The translations under genes were made by a program, and so were the position numbers. This document shows positions 39,030-49,500 of a stretch of DNA of 64,000 bases, in pieces. The DNA is from Phytoseiulus persimilis. Lineage: Eukaryota > Arthropoda > Arachnida > Mesostigmata > Phytoseiidae. The notes below the pieces were generated by a model. That model ran no database searches. It was given only the letters and a program-made list of their open reading frames with translations, and had not been told where the DNA came from. Every line of letters starts with the position of its first letter. Position 1 is the first letter of the stretch. The stretch lies in contig CM075104.1 in NCBI GenBank assembly GCA_037576195.1, positions 12,726,211-12,790,210 on the forward strand, written 5' to 3'.

Positions 39030-41396
39030 ATGAACCCAGACGAATTGAGGTTAGTGATCCTTTGTCTCGCCCTCGTTTTAAGCGTTTCACCGCTTCTCTC
39101 CATCTCTTCGGATCGCTGACATCTTCAGATTTCCCACTCCCAGATCTTTGACGTGTCAGACATTCTTTCTCCCTTGATTACGTGAAACTCCTCTCGCTCC
39201 GGCTGGGACTCCAGATTCGAATGCCTCCAGAAAGCTCGCGACGCTTGCGAGCTTCATGTTGCTCGCATCACGCAGGCGTCATGAACTCACTTCTCACGCT
39301 CGCTGTCATAGCGGTTTCACTCGTGGAATCGTACGCAGAGCAAAGGTGAATCCCCAATGATTCCGATTTCTTGGTACTTTCGGGGATAGTGAACTGGGAT
39401 TGGAACGTTGATTCTGTTTACGAATCGCGCGCCCTAGGATACTCGGTGTTTGAGTTAGGAATCCCAGAAATTTCCGGGGAGCAGTGGCGTGCTCGACTGA
39501 TCGAGGCAGGAGTCGCGTACTCTTCAAATTGTCAATTCCTGACTGGTTCATAGGAACCGCGGAAGAAGGACAAATCCTCAAACCGGTTTTTGCCGAGCAC
39601 TCATACCAGCTCCTCTCTCCGGCAACATACGCTAGATGGAGGAAAGGCGTAGATAGGAGGTCCCCTCCTTCAGCTCCGACTTCGGCTCCTGTGCGGCGTA
39701 TGTGATGTGGGAAAGTGTTTGAAGGGGGGTCCGTGTACTTGATGTTGTAGCGCCACGTAATGAGCGCTCCGGCCGCTAGATGGCGCCTTTTTCTCCCAAT
39801 GTCCCACTTTCCCGGAGAAGTTGGCAACAACTTTCATGCTATGGTAAAACTTTGATTCGTTGGTCTGCTGGATGGAGGTTGAGAAGAGTTTCAGGAAGAG
39901 GAGGCCATGATAAGCAAATCATGGTGAGTTCATTCCGGAGGTTCGCGACTCATTCACTAAGTCGTGGTCGCTGTGCGCCGGGTCCGGAGAGCTTTTCACT
40001 GAGCTGAGACGTTTCTCCAAACTCTTAGTAGGGACGGCCGAATTTCCATTCGTACCTGTGCGGAATTCCGCGAGCTCTGAGCCCCGGTGGATATCGTAAT
40101 TCACGCTTGCGGAGATTTCTCGATTGCGAGATGGAACAACTTGAAATTTCACCGAGCACAATGCTAATCCGGCACCGGCACGACCGATGTGTACCCATCT
40201 GCATCCGGGCTCTTGAGCTGCATTCGCGGAAAGCCGATCGAGTTGTTCCATGTTTTCGTGATCAAGACTGACCATTCGCTACCGATCGATTCCAGCATCT
40301 CCCTTGAGATCACAACAACGTGGGATTCGAATCCATTGGACCACAGGCCTGTCAGGATCTCAATTGGACGAGAACAGAATGGGAGCTTACCCATCACGAT
40401 AACGGGACCCCTATTCAATTCTCCTCCGGAGCCATCTGCCCCGAAAGGAAATGTCCCCGGACTATGGAACTATGAAGGTGAGACAGATTGTTCAGAACTG
40501 AATGTATCCATCTCTGCAGCGTTCAGTGTAGATAGAGCCGTCGATTGACTCCTTCTGATGCGACACTTGAACGTTCCAACTTTTTCGGTTTGTTTTCCAG
40601 TTGCAGAGATTTTTTTCCTGGGTGAATTTGGCAAATACCTCGAGGTGGAGTTCGACCCGTGAGTGGGACTTTCGACGTCATCGGAGTTTCTGTTACAAGA
40701 TTTTGGGATTTATGATTACGAAATGAGAAGCCGAGACGCCTGCAATGAAACGACGCTCATTGTCATTCCTTTTCAGGCACGGTCATTATCTCGCGCTGCT
40801 TCTGAACGGGCAGAGCAATGCGATCAAGGTACGTGCGAGATAGTTGATCCATACTTTCAGTTTCAGCAATAAAACCTTAATAGTCCATGCGTTCGTTCGG
40901 AGCATAGCGGAGAGCTCCGCTCAGTCCCGCCGACCCACGAGTGACGTATCAACTAAACCGGTTCCAGCAAGGACTGCCTTTGAACTACGATGCCACGAAG
41001 GACAATATGTCTTGGACCGGGCGGGTTCAGCTCCCGGTCTCTTACCTCCCGCCGAGAGTGTCCAAGATCAATGCCTACGCGATCCATGGGGAAGATTCGA
41101 ACAGAGTCTACGAAGCATTTTGCCCCGCCCCTCCGAACGCACATCCAACACCCAACTTGTAAGCTGGCTCGCTTGTTCTGAGAGTTCTTCTTGATGAGTT
41201 CCGCTTTCCACCACTGAGGTGGAACGGTTTTGAATCTGAAGCAATCCATGACGTTGACCACGTTTTAATCGTTTCTAGCCACCGTCTTCAATATTTCCGA
41301 GACGTCGATCTAAGACCTCTGATGGTGTCTTGCAACACGGAACTGTCCGATATCTGGGAAGACGCGATGAAATCACCGAGCGGGTCCTGCAGCTGA
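39030..41396 (+). CDS. UPF0462 (C4orf33-like) protein, cytosolic-form reading, 206 aa
   Basis: Exons are 39030-39049, 40296-40477, 40601-40658, 40777-40828, 40968-41158 and 41279-41396. All junctions are GT-AG and keep frame. The protein matches the conserved UPF0462 family, whose human member is C4orf33 and whose function is unknown. Shared blocks are TTTWDSNPLDHRPV, then GPLFNSPPEPSAP, LWNYEVAEIFFL, KYLEVEFDPHGHYLALLLNG, the LPVSYLPP and AYAIHG blocks, and the NFHRLQYF end. Exon 5 is placed at the TTCCAG acceptor before 40968 because it restores the family's K-Q-x-L-P-L junction. This reading uses first exon 1a (MNPDEL), giving a leaderless protein like the vertebrate one and close to its length of about 199 residues. 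A second first exon would make a secreted form. Confidence 0.85.
39281..41396 (+). CDS. UPF0462 (C4orf33-like) protein, signal-peptide form, 221 aa
   Basis: This is the same gene read from alternative first exon 39281-39345 and joined to the five shared exons at 40296-40477, 40601-40658, 40777-40828, 40968-41158 and 41279-41396. The exon encodes 21 codons plus AG with a clear secretion leader: a short polar start, the hydrophobic core LLTLAVIAVSLV, and a likely cleavage after Ser-Tyr-Ala. It ends AG|GTGAAT in phase 2, exactly like exon 1a. Either first exon therefore gives a serine at the junction followed by ISLEITTTWD. The secreted form would place the conserved domain in the secretory pathway or outside the cell. 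Which exon is used, and where, cannot be told from sequence. Skipping of 1a or separate promoters are both possible. Confidence 0.75.
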
Positions 41397-42157
41397 ACCT
41401 GGAACAGGCGTCTAAGGTCGACACATAGCCCAACGCTTGGGCTCTTTATCGTCGATTGTTTGTGATATTGGCGTTTCCAACTGTGTTGTAATATTTCGCT
41501 CAAGTTTCTAGTGCACGGAATTTTCGACAAACTGCAGGCTAAGAACTTGGCTGAATGTGATAAAAATGACTCGTTCAAAACTTAGTGTTCAATTCATAGG
41601 GAAGCGCAGAGCAATGTTTTAGTTTTTCGGGTACCGTCATGGCAATTCTGGCACACCCACGGATTGAATACGCTCAGCTGATGGAGCATCTCAAAAACTG
41701 TCATAACTCATCAATCTCTCCAAGAAGCTCGACAGAGCTGTTTTAGCGAGTAATGGACCTGCTTGAAAGAATACACGGAAACTCATCGAGTGCTTGACAG
41801 TTCGGAGCCGTTGCCTATGGGAGCTGTCTCGGTGGTACTCAGCGGATACACACAGCCTTCGATGTACCTTCATATCAAACGATTAGTGACCGCGCCTCCC
41901 ATGGAGATCTGACTCTCCTGAATTTGAAAACTGTCGCTCAGGAGAGGAACAATGATGTGACAATGAGAACTCTCGAATGGAAGCCTCTGATGAGAATTTC
42001 GTTCAGTATTCACGGTCGAATTCCAAAGTTCTCTCGTGTCGGGCTCATTGCCAACACCGGTTAGATTCAAAAAGCAGTTCGCTCACACTGCGAACAAATA
42101 ACCGAATCCCAGAGTTTAACCAGGTGGAGGTATTCGACACGATCGCAGAAAAATTTG
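41397..42157. other. Spacer with UPF0462 3'UTR; no other gene seen
   Basis: The stretch holds the likely 3'UTR of the UPF0462 gene. No canonical AATAAA is obvious. Short frames of 60-96 codons overlap on both strands with no recognisable homology. The AAAAA run at 42149-42153 is the pol III terminator of the adjacent tRNA-Gly. Confidence 0.5.
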
Positions 42158-42229
42158 TGCGTCGGCCGGGAATCGAACCCGGGTCAACTGCTTGGAAGGC
42201 AGCTATGCTCACCACTATACCACCGACGC
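42158..42229 (-). tRNA. tRNA-Gly (anticodon TCC)
   Basis: 72 bases on the minus strand. The acceptor stem GCGTCGG pairs with CCGACGC and is followed by discriminator A. The anticodon stem CTGC/GCAG carries loop CTTCCAA, so the anticodon is TCC. The B box reads GGTTCGATTCC. No intron is present. A T5 pol III terminator follows on the minus strand (AAAAA at 42149-42153 on the plus strand). Confidence 0.97.
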
Positions 42230-42549
42230 TCGGTAAACTTTAAGGAATATAGGCTTGATGTTTGCTCATGAGGACTGCGAAATTGTTTACTCCGACTTTC
42301 AAACCGGGAAGGATCGCTCTGTGTGAGAACCTTGCAGGACTCCTTCGAGATGATCGGTGCGCGGAACAGAGAATCGTTCACCTGAGCGGAGAGCAGTGCT
42401 TATCCTCGGAGCACCTCCGAACAGACCAGCAGATGCCTGCCTGTCTGATTGACTGGCTTGTCGTTGTTGTTGTCGTCGTTGTTGGCGAGCCGAGGAACGG
42501 AAGGTCCAGAGCTTTTTCAGGAAAAATCGAGCCAAGGAACGCAAAATAC
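42230..42549. other. Spacer between tRNA-Gly and tRNA-Trp
   Basis: No gene is recognised. It contains a GTT/GTC trinucleotide tract at about 42459-42484 and the T4 terminator of tRNA-Trp (AAAA at 42543-42546 on the plus strand). Confidence 0.6.
42459..42484. repeat. GTT/GTC microsatellite
   Basis: About eight GTY trinucleotide units in tandem, between the Gly and Trp tRNA genes. Confidence 0.85.
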
Positions 42550-42621
42550 TGACCCGGACGTGATTTGAACACGCAACCTTCTGATCTGGAGTCAGACGCG
42601 CTACCGTTGCGCCACCGAGTC
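42550..42621 (-). tRNA. tRNA-Trp (anticodon CCA)
   Basis: 72 bases on the minus strand. The acceptor stem GACTCGG pairs with CCGGGTC with one G-U pair, followed by discriminator A. The anticodon stem CTGA/TCAG carries loop CTCCAGA, so the anticodon is CCA. The D-arm GGCGCAACGGTAGCGC and B box GTTCAAATCAC are typical of eukaryotic tRNA-Trp. A T4 terminator lies just downstream at 42543-42546. No intron. Confidence 0.97.
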
Positions 42622-43008
42622 ACATGGTTAGCATTGAGCTAGACAGAATAATACATATGCCTCAGACTGGAGCTCATTCCGACATCCCTTGGCCGTGTAC
42701 CGATCGTCTCCAAGACAAAGTAACCTTGACATACTCGGGGCGAGTTCCGGAGAAAAAGATTCTCGCAAAGCTCAGAATTGGAGCGGCTCTCATCAACGCT
42801 GTCCGAGGGCGCTCCTGGACTGCTCGCCCAGTAAGTGACAGCTGTCAAGTACCGTTCAGATCTTAGCGGGCCGTAAACAGAAAAATATCAGCTTGTGCAC
42901 GGCATGCTGACAAATCTGTTAATTGGGACCGAGGAAGGGTTGATCCCAGGAACGAGAAAGTCGGAGAGACGGAAAAGAGCAAGTTGCAGAGCTAAGTTTG
43001 CAAAACAT
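42622..43008. other. Spacer between tRNA-Trp and tRNA-Pro
   Basis: No gene is recognised. It holds an 80-codon frame (42624-42866, plus strand) without known match, and the AAAA (43002-43005) that serves as the T4 terminator of tRNA-Pro on the minus strand. Confidence 0.6.
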
Positions 43009-43080
43009 GGGCTCGTCCGGGATTTGAACCCGGGACCTCTCGCACCCAAAGCGAGAATCATACCCCTAGACCAACGAGCC
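43009..43080 (-). tRNA. tRNA-Pro (anticodon TGG)
   Basis: 72 bases on the minus strand. The acceptor stem GGCTCGT pairs with ACGAGCC, with discriminator C as usual for proline. The anticodon stem TCTCGC/GCGAGA carries anticodon TGG. The B box reads GGTTCAAATCC. A T4 terminator follows at 43002-43005. No intron. Confidence 0.97.
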
Positions 43081-43406
43081 ACGCTGACATCGCGTGCTTC
43101 GGGAACCTAGTGCGTTCGCTCGGTTCTCTGGCTTTTCACGAATCGGACTCAGCGCCTATTGGCCGTTGGAGATATGGCTACGACGGCGACGAGTCGATAT
43201 TCCGAATCTGTGCATTCTGTGGCTGTTCTCTGTCGAGAATGTCATTCAGGAGCTAGGGCGCGTCTCTCCAGGGTTACGTCTCTGGGATCTGAGATTGATC
43301 CAAGACGAGAGATTAATTTAACCCCGGGAATCCATGGGGAAACGAGTGACGGGAACCTGAAGAGGTGGGAATGATTGGATACCGCTCAGGGGCCGCGCAC
43401 CGCTAA
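43081..43406. other. Spacer between tRNA-Pro and tRNA-Val
   Basis: This 326-base gap separates the divergently transcribed tRNA-Pro (minus) and tRNA-Val (plus). It must therefore hold the upstream flanks of both. I see no protein exon or other RNA gene. Confidence 0.6.
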
Positions 43407-43479
43407 GGTTCCATAGTGTAGTGGTTATCACGTTTGCTTTACACGCAAAAGGTCTCCGGTTCGATCCCGGATGGAACCA
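43407..43479 (+). tRNA. tRNA-Val (anticodon TAC)
   Basis: 73 bases on the plus strand. The acceptor stem GGTTCCA pairs with TGGAACC, with discriminator A. The anticodon stem TTTGC/GCAAA carries loop TTTACAC, so the anticodon is TAC. The A box region TAGTGTAGTGG and B box GGTTCGATCCC are canonical. A T4 terminator follows at 43482-43485. No intron. Confidence 0.97.
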
Positions 43480-44681
43480 CATTTTACCTCAACCGTAGCC
43501 GCAATTCACTTGATCGAGGGTTACGCCAACCACCGGGACTGGGGACGGAATTATCGACTGTGGAGCAGCGTCTCGGAGCTCCGGCTACGAACTCGAGGCG
43601 CATGGTTTTTACTGATCCTTCGAGAGATTCCTGACAGTGAATGCTCACGTGATCGATGAGGCTGCTCCTGAGCTCACAAGATACAGACTCTCTCATGTGA
43701 CCCGAAACCAGCACGGGGTGAGAACGACATTCTCATCCAGCAAGTGCAGGAATATCTGAAAGAAGGTGTTCCGAGATTGCTGTTTTCGTTCACCTCCGCT
43801 CCTAGCGCCATGAGAAAAACCGGGATTCGAAACGGATTCACGTTCCACTGCGGTCAAACTTGATCGGGAGTACAGCGAGGCACTGATTATGGGGACTTCA
43901 TAAACACAGTCCGGAAGCGAGCTCATCCCTTGAATGACGAGGAAACGAGAAATGCAGTGAATGTGGCTCCTGAGGAGTCAGCTATAGAACCGCAACCGCT
44001 TTCGTCAGTATGCTGAGTCACTGCCCCGACCCACAATGAGAGCGTGAATAGATGAAAGCCTCCTGGATCGAGTACACGAGGAAAACCTGGGATATCCGAA
44101 TTCCGAATCGTGATATCTCAGCAACGGATCTAAGTTTGACGATAGATGAGCTACTTCAGAATCAATCATGCGATCGCACGAAGTCTGTCAAGAGAGACTT
44201 TTGGTTTGCTGAGAGCTGTTTCCCTACCTAAGAGCCTTTGTGGCGTGCTCCTCCTGGAGTGAACTCCGGAAACTCCCAAAACATTCGTCTCGGCATGTCG
44301 GAGATCAGGATTTGGCCAATCGATTCCTGGTGCACGGTTCCCCCAGGTTCTCTCGAGACTTCTTCCAGGATCCAGGACCCACCGAGTCCAGGGTGTTCTT
44401 CGGGATTCGTGTTCAGACTAGGAGCTCCAATATCTCCGGAGGCACAGTATACATATCGAACACCCAGTGATGGGAAGAGGCTGTAGACGGTTGCGGATTC
44501 CTCTTCCGTGAAAGTATAAGAAGCAGTCTTGGAATTAGGGCGCATCCAGTTGCGAATATATTGCGTGTCCAAAATCATGAAATCCGTCTCAAACTCGAAT
44601 CCTCATGCCACTCGGAAAACCGAATAATCACCGCTGAATTGGGCGCCCGAAATAATTCACACCTCACAACCTCAGCAAAGT
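43480..44681. other. Spacer; one unidentified minus-strand frame
   Basis: No recognised gene. The frame at 44228-44578 on the minus strand (116 codons) has a protein-like mix of residues but no family I can name, and the plus strand is open there too. A GATTCGAA-like motif near 43822 resembles a tRNA B box but no cloverleaf forms around it. Confidence 0.45.
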
Positions 44682-45341
44682 GTACAGCCGGATGAGAGGG
44701 TGTTTCAGGCCACGACTCCGATTTTAGTTTGATTGCTCGGCGTGATGCCGCACACGTTTACAAAATCTCGATCACCTTCAAATTCCGAATGGTACGCAGG
44801 ATAAGACTCAGGAATGAGACAGACCCCTCAAAAAGAGGGGTGTATACCTGAAACTTGAGAAGTTAATTGTGCGAAAACTAAGTGGAATAGAGAGTCGAGC
44901 TCTATCGCGTCGGAAAGCTGGCAGAAAACACTACAAAACCATGTAGTTTTTCCTGAGTGGTTCGTTCATATGGGGAAGACACACTCCAAGTTGGGAAATC
45001 TTATGTCCACGAAAACTTAAAAAATAAACTGACGACCACGATGCAATCGTTTGAGCGAAGTTCTGCTGAGATCCTTGCTCTCCTACTAGCCCAACGCAAC
45101 CACTTCGACATCCTCCTTTTTCAGTTGCGAGTCGTTATTGAGGTTTTTCCACCAGAAAGCCTCAATTTGACTGGATGAAAAAGCATCGCTACGCTCGATC
45201 ATACCTTACGCATTTTATTTCGTCAGTCTTCGTCGCTGTTCTCTTCGATTACTGGCGTGTCAGTACCGCGGTTGAAGAAGGAGCTCAGTATTGCAGCGGG
45301 CTTGATGATGCCAGCGAGAAGCACGCGTGGGATCGATTGTG
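44682..45341 (-). repeat. Left arm of the transposon palindrome
   Basis: Inverted copy of about 46150-46505. It is continuous from 45045 inward and from 44682 to 44740 at the outer end, with about 300 unmatched bases between. It covers the 3' flank and the last codons of the minus-strand transposase copy. Confidence 0.75.
44823..44841. repeat. Perfect hairpin ACCCCTC-A5-GAGGGGT
   Basis: A 7-base-pair inverted repeat with a five-A loop inside the 300-base segment that interrupts the left transposon arm. Its role is unknown. Confidence 0.7.
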
Positions 45342-46004
45342 AATGGCGGCAGCTACTATGAGAACAACAGCGTATCGTGCGAGTTCCATTTTACACTTGC
45401 AATAGTGACGCCGGATCGCTCCGTATCCAATGGAGTCCGGGACGTAGTCGATATAGCATCGGCCTAGTTTTTGCCCCCACATGACGCGACCGAACTAGGA
45501 GTTCGAGTATTTGGTTGTCGTCGCGATGGTACTTCAGCGTGAGCGTGCCATCTGCACCCAGCATATCGGCTAGGTACGAGACTGTTTGCAACAGTTGATA
45601 AGTGCCTGTGGACGAAATCTTCAGGTCATCCTCATTCAGTTACGGGAAGCCATCAATCGAGTTGGAGTTGGCTTTCATCCGCGGTCGTCGGACTGCATCC
45701 CTTTTCTTCGCTATAACCTCACCTCCTAAGGAATTGGAGACGCTCCTCATCTCTTTCATGCGCTGCAACACTTCGTCGAACATGCTCTGGTCGGACGTCA
45801 GGCGCTCCCCGAAGCGGTCGTTCAAGTAACATGCGAGCAAGTTATTGTCAAGTGTATGATCGAAAATCCTGAACTTCTGCTTGAGGATGCCGTGAACAGC
45901 TTCCACAGTCCACAGGGTTTTCGTCACGAACCGAGACGCGTGAGCCTCATCAGCTGTCAGCTGCTTTTCGGAAGACTTACAGATGGGCCATGAGCACCGT
46001 GAGA
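45223..46004 (-). pseudogene. DDE transposase with degraded SWIM-like finger, broken copy A
   Basis: On the minus strand the reading begins near 46004 with a Cys-x-x-x-x-Cys segment and SRFVTK. It continues through LWTVEAVHGILKQKFRI, the FGERL and MFDEVL blocks, GTYQLLQTVSYLADM and the Ile-Asp-Tyr-Val-Pro-Asp-Ser-Ile block. It closes with a Cys-x-Cys and a later His that look like a decayed SWIM zinc finger. These blocks are familiar from arthropod DDE-superfamily transposases. The copy is dead: an in-frame TAA lies at 45640-45642, a frameshift occurs near 45480, the second pair of zinc ligands is lost, and the N-terminal catalytic part is absent. The end Ser-Asp-Glu-Asp-stop is at 45223-45225. 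A MULE-like assignment is a guess from the SWIM finger. Confidence 0.7.
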
Positions 46005-46080
46005 TCTCTCTCGTTCTCCAAGTGATCCTTCACGTTCCTGAATTCGCGGACGAGGAAACAAACGTAATCTCTCTCAAGGA

Positions 46081-46267
46081 AGCCGCCGAGTTCTGTGTTG
46101 GTGTTTTCATGTGATTGCCGTTGTTGCATGCTCATGTGGTTGCATTTACCAGCTATCCTACGCGTGCTCTCTCGCTGAGATCATCGAACCGGCCCGCATT
46201 ACTGAGCTCGCTTTTCAACCGCGGTGCTGATATTCCACTGATCGAAGAGGACAGCGACGAAGACTGA
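46081..46267 (+). pseudogene. DDE transposase C-terminus, broken copy B
   Basis: The plus strand encodes the last part of the same transposase as the minus-strand copy, facing away from it. It has an Ala-His-Val-Val-Ala-Phe core (the His end of a SWIM-like finger), LLSSLFNRG and the acidic Ser-Asp-Glu-Asp end, with TGA at 46265-46267. An upstream stop and missing residues show it is a fragment. It makes the right half of the palindrome. Confidence 0.6.
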
Positions 46268-46505
46268 TGGAGTAGAATGCGTAGAGTCTGATCGAGCGCA
46301 GCGATGTTTTTTCATCTAGTCGAAATTGAGGCTTTTCGGTGGAAAAACCTCAATGACGACTCGCAGCCAAAAAAGGAGAATATCAAATCGGTTGCGTTGG
46401 ACTCGTGGGAGAACGAGGATCTCAGAAGAACTTCGCTCAAGCGATTCCAAGCAATCGAACTCGAAAATCGTGACCGTGGCCTGAAACACCCCCATCCGGC
46501 TGTAC
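46150..46505 (+). repeat. Right arm of the transposon palindrome
   Basis: Inverted copy of the left arm without the 300-base interruption. Its outer edge CCGGCTGTAC ends at 46505. Confidence 0.75.
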
Positions 46506-49500
46506 CCCTTCAAGTGTTTTTCTGTTCAAATTCGACCAGAGCCTTTCTGTCAGCAGCTTTTGGTGACTCCCATATTGCGTCGTCTGTGGACAATCAACAA
46601 GCGAATTAATCGAAGTACATGCTTACTGCAACGTTCGTCTCTTCCGGGCTACATTTCAGCAAAATAGCATCCTCCGAAAGCAAGTCAATGCAGCAAGGCC
46701 TTCCACTGGGGTTTTCCCCTCCGTTCTTTTGATCGACAGGTGAATTCCGGTGAACCTTTTGATGACCCTCAAACACTCTCCTTTGCAATTCCGGCGATCG
46801 CGGCTGCTATGATTCGAGCTCACCGATCTTTTGGACAAGCTTCGATGAACTCCCGCTTGAACTCCAGCGCGGCCAAATGAGGATAACGTGTTTTGTTTTA
46901 CGAGAGTACACCACTTCATCGGTTTGTCAGCAGAGAGAAACGTTGAATTTTGGCTCGAATTTTTGGCAAATTCTGCCCTCGATTCAATTTCCCCGGAACT
47001 CCTCAGGGCGGCCGGATTCGGAAGTCTCGCCTTCAATCAAATCAAGCCGTCAATTGTGGTCAGTCGGAAAGCCGGTTCAGAATGGTTTCATTCGGTTTCT
47101 TTCCTTAGGAAAAACCTGGAAGAGAACAACCGTTTCGGCTGGGGCTGGATTTTGGAGTTCTGGGAGCGAATTTTGAGAGAGCACTGGTCTGACTGGACTA
47201 ATGTTGCGTTCCCTCCCGAATTTAATAACTCGCAACCGTCTCCAGCTATTTCGGCGAATCTTCTTTCATCTGAAAGTTGGTAAGAAGACGCATCTAATCC
47301 GACGCTGGTCATTCAATCGGGCATTTCCCGGACGTCAGAGACGAGGGCGAAGCTTCATGATTTTCCAAAGCTTCCAATAAGGGTAATCCTGGCCAATTTC
47401 GGCACTATGAATATTTAGGGGGAGGACAGGGACATTCGTTCACGGAATACTCTCCATGGAACGAAGTGAAACCCTTTATAAACTTCTAACATCCATTCAC
47501 TGATTTTTCATCTCGAACGGCTCCCAACACCTGATCCCGCATTAATAATATAGTACAACGCCCAAATGGAGTTCAGAACCGAAGGCAAGGGCGAGGCACT
47601 CGCTCGCAGAATTGCCATCTTGCATTCAGATTCTGCCTCGTCAGAGCTTTTTGAGAACAGGATATGCTTCTAGCTTATCACGTGGCTCCAAATAACTCCG
47701 TCTTGGAAGGACGGGGTCGGGAAAGATGCATTTTTTTCAGCTCTGAGGCAAAGAAAGATTCGCCGAAATCGCTCGAGAGGGTTTCGTGATGGCGTCAGGA
47801 AGGAATCGAGCTTTTCAAGTTATTCGTCCTTGGAGGGAGAACTGGATGAGCTCGATTTTCGGGTGAGAAAAAGGAAAAGAGATCGGATAGACCCGGCAGG
47901 TCCATACTCTGGTAGTTAGGAGCAATCTATGAACTACTCACCATCGGAAAAACTCTCAATGACTGCTTCGTTTGGATGATTCAGAATATACGGGGGAATC
48001 GAATCGAGGAAGAGATTTCGTCAACCGATCGGTGATATCTGTTGAGTGAAAGTCGAGCACAAGAAAATGCAAGGAGAGTAATGAGGGGTGAGTGAATTCT
48101 CGACTTACGTTGATCACTCTGTATATGCGGGAACGAGGGGCCCGAACGAGCGTTCCATAACTGTGAGATCGCATCAAAATTGGCGACTTAGGAGCCCGAG
48201 TGGTCCCCAACTTCCACTGCCATTCTTTTCCAGAGATTCATGGAACTTCGATCATGCCCTGGACATTGACGACTGATACTGACTGAAATACCTGAGGTCT
48301 TAGGTGGAGGTGCTCTGGAGGCGATGCCCGTATAAACTCTTTCACTGTTCAAAGCATACGATGGATTACGCATCCGAGATTGCTAGCTTGTTTTTCCTCA
48401 AACCCGCTCGATGGGAATTCTGAGATGAAGTTTGTGGAGGGTCGAACGCCCACGGCGCTTCCGGCACAGAAGGAATGCTCCCGTATCCTGCTGCCCTCAC
48501 GAACGTCGGAGCCGCATAGCAACAAATCATGTCTATTGAACGGCTTGCGCATCGGCACGTCATACGAACGAACGGATGCTCCTTGGAAAATGCGAATCCA
48601 TGCAAGTCATTTATGTTGAATCCAAAGGAAGGTTTTGGAGTTGGAATGCGGAGGGAAACCGGGGTAAAAACAGGAGTTCCTGGAGGTTGATGAGCCGGGA
48701 GATTCCCGAAGATCCGAACGAGTCAGCGTGGCTGTCGGAGTTTGATTACTCTGGACGATTCGAGGGGAAGACCTTCGGAAGTTCTCATCCTCCGGAAAGA
48801 GCAATGTTCAAGTTTCGAGTAGCGGTCGAGTTGTCAGGAAGCACAATTTCGAACGAAAACTTGACGGTGATTCATTATTGAAGGAATTCAAGAGGCTCAG
48901 GCTGTTTGAGAAGGGGAGAATTGGCGAAACATTGGACCAGTTTATGGGCTGGTTGCCACGGCCTAATGCGTGCTCAAGGATACGCTCAACGAATTGCAGG
49001 ACCGTAGTTTTGGAATTGACACGAGACTTTCAGCATCGGCAGATGACATTACGCCGGAGATCCTCTGTGTCCCGATTCTCACTGATCTGTTCGCTGCAAC
49101 CAGGTTCTATGATCAGTAGAATCGCGAAGATATGTGACTGCTCGGTGAAGAAAGTCAGGATTATGGGAGTCTACAGATCTGGTCTCATGAGGACAACCAA
49201 CAGCGCGTCGTGCCAAAATATTACTGCCGGATTCCGCGACATGAGGCTCTTCGACCAGTTCTTTGAAAGTTTGGTGGCCTACGCAACTAGCAAGCAAGTT
49301 GACAGTTGACAGATCACGCGAGTTGAGAAGAGCACCTGGGCTTGCCGTGCGAAGCGTAGAGCGTTTCGGTTTCTGCTGGATGAATGGATGGGACAAGATA
49401 TTGATGGGGGAGACCAAGGATGAATGGGAGAGATGGATCATCGGTGAGTCCAGGAGCGTCTGAGATAGCGTCCGCTGATGCTGAAGGGAAATGAGGCTCA

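Larger units (their letters stand above)
44682..46505. mobile_element. Palindromic DNA transposon remnant (two head-to-head 3' ends)
   Basis: The left arm (44682 to about 45341) and the right arm (about 46150 to 46505) are inverted copies that agree at roughly four in five bases. Both outer ends share a GTACAGCCGGATG start and a GGTGTTTCAGGCCAC block. Further in, both share the TTGAGGTTTTTCCACC stretch. Both arms also encode the same transposase C-terminus ending Ser-Asp-Glu-Asp-stop, so they are copies of one element's 3' end rather than plain terminal repeats. The middle carries more of the transposase, minus strand only. The left arm holds about 300 extra bases at 44741-45044. I find no clean target-site duplication. 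Confidence 0.75.

Noticed and set aside
40906-40967. Longer version of UPF0462 exon 5 starting at 40908 or 40942
   Set aside because: Those acceptors are poor. The TTCCAG acceptor at 40967 keeps the frame and restores the family's conserved K-Q-x-L-P-L junction.
43805-43860. Possible fifth tRNA, from a B-box-like GTTTCGAATCCCGG on the minus strand
   Set aside because: No acceptor or anticodon stems can be formed around it and there is no matching A box.
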